Notes under the pieces: model-generated
Databases searched by the model: none
Told to the model about the DNA's origin: nothing
Seen by the model: the letters and a program-made list of their open reading frames with translations, nothing else
Made by a program: the position numbers and the translations under genes
Source of the DNA: Leifsonia xyli
GTDB lineage: Bacteria; Actinomycetota; Actinomycetes; Actinomycetales; Microbacteriaceae
Reading direction: 5' to 3'
DNA length: 64,000 bases
Assembly: GCA_001647635.1 (NCBI GenBank)
Contig: CP014761.1
Coordinates: forward strand, 1,426,001-1,490,000
Part shown: in pieces, positions 60,702 to 64,000 of the stretch
Numbering within the stretch: position 1 is the first letter of the stretch
Layout of the letters: every line of letters starts with the position of its first letter

Positions 60702-61351
60702 TACGCGTTCACCTCTTCCTTGTTGGACTTGGCGGCGATGAAGCCCTCGAGCGCGGCCTGCGAGAAGACGATGTCGTCGCTCACCAGGACGTCGTAGGCG
60801 TTCAGCTGGTCGAAGGTCAGCACGTGCACCGACGGGATGTTGCGGACGCTCTTGAAGGCCAGCTCGTCGTCGCGCTCGAGCACGATCAGGACGTGCTTCG
60901 AGGTCGCGATGCCGCTGAGCAGGTCGACGACGGCCTTGGTCGAGGGCGCGTCACCGGCGGTGAAGGCCTGGACGGCGTGGAGACGGGCGCCACGAGCGCG
61001 GTCCGAGAGAGCGCCGAGCAGAGCAGCGGCGATCATCTTCTTCGGGGTGCGCTGCGCGTAGCTGCGCGGCGTCGGGCCGTGGACGATGCCACCACCGGTC
61101 ATCTGAGGAGCGCGGATCGAGCCCTGACGAGCGCGGCCGGTGCCCTTCTGCTTGAACGGCTTGCGGCCGGCGCCGGAGACCTCGCCACGACCCTTGGTCT
61201 TGTGCGTGCCCTGACGCGCCGCGGCGAGCTGCGCGGTGACGACCTGGTGGATCAGCGGGATGTTGGTCTGAACGTCGAACAGGGCCTCGGGAAGCTCGAT
61301 GGAGCCGGCCTTCTTGCCCTTGAGGTCGACGACGTCAATCGAGGTAGCCAT
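60701..61351 (-). CDS. rplD: 50S ribosomal protein L4
   Basis: 216 residues with the exit-tunnel loop [64 protein letters not shown] follows. 5 bp after rplC. Confidence 0.98.
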   Translation of the reverse strand: MATSIDVVDLKGKKAGSIELPEALFDVQTNIPLIHQVVTAQLAAARQGTHKTKGRGEVSGAGRKPFKQKGTGRARQGSIRAPQMTGGGIVHGPTPRSYAQRTPKKMIAAALLGALSDRARGARLHAVQAFTAGDAPSTKAVVDLLSGIATSKHVLIVLERDDELAFKSVRNIPSVHVLTFDQLNAYDVLVSDDIVFSQAALEGFIAAKSNKEEVNA

Positions 61352-61356
61352 TTACC

Positions 61357-62015
61357 TTAGGCCCCCTTCACTGCGTTGCGGACGAAAACGATGCGGCCAC
61401 GAGCACCGGGAACGGCGCCCTTGACCAGCAGCAGGCCCTTCTCGGCGTCGATGCCCTGCACCTTGAGGTTCAGGACGGTGACGCGCTCGCCACCCATGCG
61501 ACCGGCCATGCGCATGCCCTTGAAGACACGGCTCGGGGTCGAGGAGGCGCCGATGGAACCCGGCTTGCGGTGGTTGCGGTGCGCACCGTGCGAAGCGGAG
61601 ACGCCCTGGAAGTTGTGGCGCTTCATCACACCGGCGAAGCCCTTGCCCTTCGAGGTGCCGACGACGTCGACCAGCTGGCCGACCTCGAAGGTCCCGTCGA
61701 CGGTGAGCTCCTGGCCGGCCGCGTACTCGGCGGCGTCCGCGGTGCGGACCTCGGTCAGGTGACGGCGCGGCGTGACGCCCGCCTTGTCGAAGTGACCGGC
61801 GGCCGGCTTGTTGACCTTGCGCGGGTCGATCTGGCCGTAGGCGATCTGGACGGCGTTGTAGCCGTCGGCCTCGGGGTGCGGACCTGGGTCACGACGTTCG
61901 GCGTGATCTCGATGACGGTCACGGGGATGAGCTTGTTGTTCTCGTCCCAGACCTGGGTCATGCCGAGCTTCTTGCCGAGGAGGCCCTTGGAGGTCTTGGT
62001 CTCGATGTTGGACAT
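61357..62015 (-). pseudogene. rplC: 50S ribosomal protein L3 with apparent single-base frameshift
   Basis: The N-terminal frame ([23 protein letters not shown]...VVTQVRTP) breaks at about residue 48; the C-terminal frame holds the rest, including [46 protein letters not shown] and the tail [13 protein letters not shown]. One extra base in the G4 run at 61873-61876 (C on the coding strand) restores [17 protein letters not shown] and 219 residues, the normal length. L3 is essential, so a sequence error is most likely. Confidence 0.93.
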
Positions 62016-62029
62016 GGTGGCACTCCCCC

Positions 62030-62338
62030 TTAGAGCTTGATCTCGATGTTGACGTCCGCCGGCAGGTCGAGACGCATGAGCGAGTCGACGGCCTTCGGGG
62101 TCGGGTCGATGATGTCGATCAGCCGCTTGTGCGTGCGCATCTCGAAGTGCTCGCGGCTGTCCTTGTACTTGTGGGGCGAACGGATCACGACGACCACGTT
62201 CTTCTCGGTGGGAAGGGGCACCGGGCCGACGACGGTCGCGCCGGCACGGGTCACCGTGTCGACGATCTTGCGCGCCGAGGTGTCGATGACCTCGTGGTCA
62301 TACGACTTAAGCCGGATGCGGATCTTCTGTCCCGCCAT
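62030..62338 (-). CDS. rpsJ: 30S ribosomal protein S10
   Basis: 102 residues: [76 protein letters not shown], complete NusE. It is the first gene of the S10 operon; the promoter must lie in the 417-bp gap before it. Confidence 0.98.
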   Translation of the reverse strand: MAGQKIRIRLKSYDHEVIDTSARKIVDTVTRAGATVVGPVPLPTEKNVVVVIRSPHKYKDSREHFEMRTHKRLIDIIDPTPKAVDSLMRLDLPADVNIEIKL

Positions 62339-62707
62339 GTCTGACTCTCTCTCTTGTTATGGCGTCGTACGAGACGGCTCTCTCGAGTCGTTCTTCGCAT
62401 TGGACGCGGTGCGACGTACGCGTGGGGAACGCCACTATTCTTCTGTCAACTCGTTTTCGAACCTGTTGCAGGCACAGAGTTAGCCCCTGGCCTCTTGGGT
62501 GTTCGAATTGAGCGTGTCCTGCTGCCTGCGGCCTAACCTCATATTGCCAAAACCGCGGAAAAACACGGTGCAACGGGCTATGCACTGCCTGGCAGTGATC
62601 CGGTCTGAGCGCGCACCTGCGCACACGTCCCGAAATGTTGAACTAGACAAGTTTGCCAGATCGCGGCCGATGCTGCAACCCGGGCGTGTCGCGACCGAGC
62701 ACTGGGC
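62339..62707. other. S10-operon leader / promoter region, no gene seen
   Basis: Upstream of rpsJ on the minus strand. It is more AT-rich than its neighbours. One exact -35-like hexamer TTGACA is at 62444-62449 (minus) but no convincing -10 follows at 16-19 nt. TTCGAA occurs twice (near 62457 and 62502). No ORF with codon bias and no tRNA is seen. A 15-nt sequence at 62620-62634 resembles an arm of the 66-bp repeats nearby. Confidence 0.45.
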
Positions 62708-62773
62708 GTCTGCGGTAGTTAGTAACGACTGCGTCGGGTCGATCCTCCGCAGTCGTTACACGGTACCGCAGTC
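62708..62773. repeat. 66-bp palindromic element, copy 1
   Basis: Inverted repeat with two 26-bp arms (62708-62733 and 62748-62773) around a 14-bp spacer. The inner 12 bp of each arm (GTAACGACTGCG and its complement) pair perfectly, 21 of 26 arm positions overall. The right arm includes the last codons and TAA of the decayed AbiEi/DUF559-like gene. A related copy with identical arm length and spacing lies at 63641-63706. Confidence 0.75.
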
Positions 62774-63550
62774 ATCCCAACGCAGCCTGGGATCTGACGA
62801 CAATCCGGCCGCGATGAGTGCGTCGACGAGCTGCCCCGGCACCTGGACAGCGGGCCACCTCCAGCGCACGACCCTCCATCCAAGAGCGCGGAGTCGGTCC
62901 TCGCGGATCTTCTCGTCCAGCACCACACGATCCGCCGACCTGCCGCCGCGCAGAGCCGTGTCGAGGTACTTCGCGTCACCATCCGCTTCGCCGATGATCC
63001 GCTCGTGCCCGACGGTGTCCTCGCATCGGTTGCGCCGTCAGCCAGGCCGCGAGAAGTGCCCCCTGCCCGACCTCTCGGACCACGTGATCCGCGACCGCGA
63101 CTGCATCGGCTGTCGTAGATGAGGCGGCGAGGTCGACAACGGTGCGTGCTGCGCTGGTGCACCGTAGCCCGTCCATTTCGACGATGTCCGCGTCGGGCAC
63201 GTGCAGGGAGTGCACCCTCACTCCTTTCACAGATCGGCCGCCAGTCGTGCGCCCGACGGCGACGTGGATGTCGTCCCCGCGTTCCGCGGCGAAGGCAGCC
63301 CGTGCAGAAGTGCCGCCGACCAATGGGAGAAGACGGGTGGTGTCGTGCGCGTGCGAGCATACGCGCTGAGCCTCACCACGAGCTGGTCGCGGCGACCGAG
63401 CGCATCCCATTCGACCCGGCTCACGTACGCGCCGCGCCCGACGCGCACTTCGTCGCCGCGTCGTGCTGCCCGCGCGTGCTGCTGACGGGTTTCCCCGTAG
63501 CCGCGGAGGTGGCGGACGAGAACGGCGGGCGGGAGGGAGTCGGAAGCCAT
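62756..63550 (-). pseudogene. Decayed AbiEi-antitoxin-like / DUF559 endonuclease-like protein
   Basis: Begins ATG 63550 with an AbiEi-like N-terminal domain (HLRGYGETRQQHARAARRGDEVRVGRGAYVSRVEWDALG, then HWSAALLHGLP). The frame shifts near residue 92: an extra base in the C4 run at 63275-63278 restores AGDDIHVAVGRTTGG. It continues through TSAARTVVDLAA to GHRRARADH, where a second break and apparent loss of about 40 residues removes the nuclease core. The final frame holds ERIIGEADGDAKYLD and EDRLRALGWRVVRWRW, the end of a DUF559/PD-(D/E)XK fold, stopping at TAA 62756-62758. Unlike the surrounding genes it is not housekeeping; likely horizontally acquired. Confidence 0.75.
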
Positions 63551-63640
63551 GCTCCCGGTCTAGGCGTGGAGGCCGCATCGTTGGATGCATCTGGCGGATT
63601 CTGTGGATAGTCCGCGAAAAGCGCCGGACGGGGTGAACGC

Positions 63641-63706
63641 GTCTGCGGTGGTTCGGAACGTGCGCGGCTGCGCGCGCAGGCGCAGACGTTACGAAGGACC
63701 GCGGAC
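63641..63706. repeat. 66-bp palindromic element, copy 2
   Basis: Arms 63641-63666 and 63681-63706, 14-bp spacer, 20 of 26 arm positions paired. Left arm begins GTCTGCGGT as in copy 1, and the right arm begins CGCAG(A)CGTTAC. The shared geometry and about three-quarters sequence identity in the arms show it is the same element family, flanking the decayed gene on its 5' side. Confidence 0.75.
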
Positions 63707-63712
63707 ACGAAG

Positions 63713-63741
63713 GAGCGGGGCCGGCTCTGCCGACCCCGCTC
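63713..63741. terminator. Hairpin, possible terminator
   Basis: 13-bp stem with one mismatch (63713-63725 and 63729-63741), 3-nt loop. An 8-bp hairpin (63742-63749 / 63758-63765) abuts it. No clear owner; could be the relic of a terminator from either strand. Confidence 0.5.
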
Positions 63742-63966
63742 GAGTGGCGCCTCGCGCCGCCACTCAGCTGATGTTCACGACCGCTAGGCGGTTCCCGAAC
63801 TATCCGTACGAGATCCTGTCAGCGGTGTGGGCTGGTTTGCGAGGCCTTCGGTATCCATAGGCGCTCCTCTCGTCGACGGGAACCGTCCGGTTGAAACGGT
63901 GCGTCAATTCTGCGACGCGAATGCCGAGAGGTAAACCCCGTGCGGACAATTGCCGATAAACGAAGA

Positions 63967-63996
63967 AGAGGGCCGGGCCCGAAGGCCCGACCCTCT
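63967..63996 (-). terminator. UUCG-loop terminator of a gene beyond the right edge
   Basis: On the minus strand a 13-bp stem (63967-63979 / 63984-63996, one G-U pair) with a UUCG tetraloop is followed by a pyrimidine-rich stretch (TCTTCGTTTATC). It should end a minus-strand gene starting beyond 64000, by synteny most likely tuf. Confidence 0.75.
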
Positions 63997-64000
63997 CACA

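Larger units (their letters stand above)
63551..64000. other. Gene-free segment with two palindromes and a terminator
   Basis: No convincing coding region. It holds the second 66-bp palindromic element (63641-63706), tandem hairpins (63713-63741 and 63742-63765) and a terminator at 63967-63996. A plus-strand reading frame of 91 codons (63585-63860) lacks codon bias and any motif and was not called. Confidence 0.6.

Noticed and set aside
62450-62520. tRNA-like T-loop sequences (GTTCGAAT, TTCGAACC)
   Set aside because: The flanking bases do not form a T stem, and no acceptor or anticodon arm fits.
63585-63860. Plus-strand 91-codon frame
   Set aside because: No codon bias, no SD, no recognisable motif, and it crosses the palindromic element and hairpins.

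Overview
The window is high-GC DNA from an actinobacterium, most likely a member of the Microbacteriaceae such as Leifsonia. The reasons are the gene order (purH-purN-perM; glmS-acpS-alr-tsaE-tsaB-rimI-tsaD; rplM-rpsI-glmM), the alanine-rich tails on ribosomal proteins, the frequent GTG starts and the class E-type LAxTG sorting signal. The genus is an inference from remembered family patterns; no search was run. Most genes lie on the minus strand.

Layout, left to right. 1-6.6 kb: purine genes purH (cut by the window edge) and purN, the division-linked membrane protein perM, an unknown membrane protein, and sucD-sucC. 6.8-15.3 kb: a secreted thioester-domain-like surface protein, an MpaB-family oxygenase, a FUSC membrane protein, helicase pcrA, a glycerophosphodiesterase, a small membrane protein and a Bax-inhibitor-1 protein. 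15.4-28.4 kb: guaA, DUF3817, SURF1, a two-component cation/proton antiporter, glpD, guaB3, a MalY/PatB-type PLP enzyme, an epoxide hydrolase, guaB and rarD. 28.4-31.9 kb: groES with a CIRCE-like operator, a THUMP-like methyltransferase and a Gly/Gln/Pro-repeat membrane protein. 30.8-36.8 kb: a tightly overlapped minus-strand operon, glmS-acpS-alr-tsaE-tsaB-rimI-tsaD, joining cell-wall precursor synthesis, CoA-dependent carrier activation and tRNA t6A modification. 36.9-40.6 kb: coaA, a small XRE regulator, glmM, rpsI and rplM. 40.8-44.6 kb: a NarL-type two-component system and a divergent SDR/MmyB-like regulator pair, which look like accessory genes between housekeeping blocks. 44.6-62.3 kb: truA, a GNAT protein and then the large ribosomal block (rplQ back to rpsJ, with rpoA, infA, map, adk and secY). 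62.3-64 kb: a non-housekeeping segment with a decayed AbiEi/DUF559-like gene, two related palindromic repeats and a terminator for a gene beyond the right edge.

Three highly conserved genes (acpS, glmM, rplC) and the decayed gene are each broken by one apparent missing base in a four-base G or C run where the protein requires five. The pattern points to homopolymer indels in the sequence rather than real gene loss. Other points of interest are guaA, whose only plausible start is ATT with a perfect Shine-Dalgarno; the absence of rpsN and rpsD from their usual places in the ribosomal block, where GC-rich hairpins now sit; and two 66-bp inverted-repeat elements with identical arm length and spacing flanking the decayed gene.
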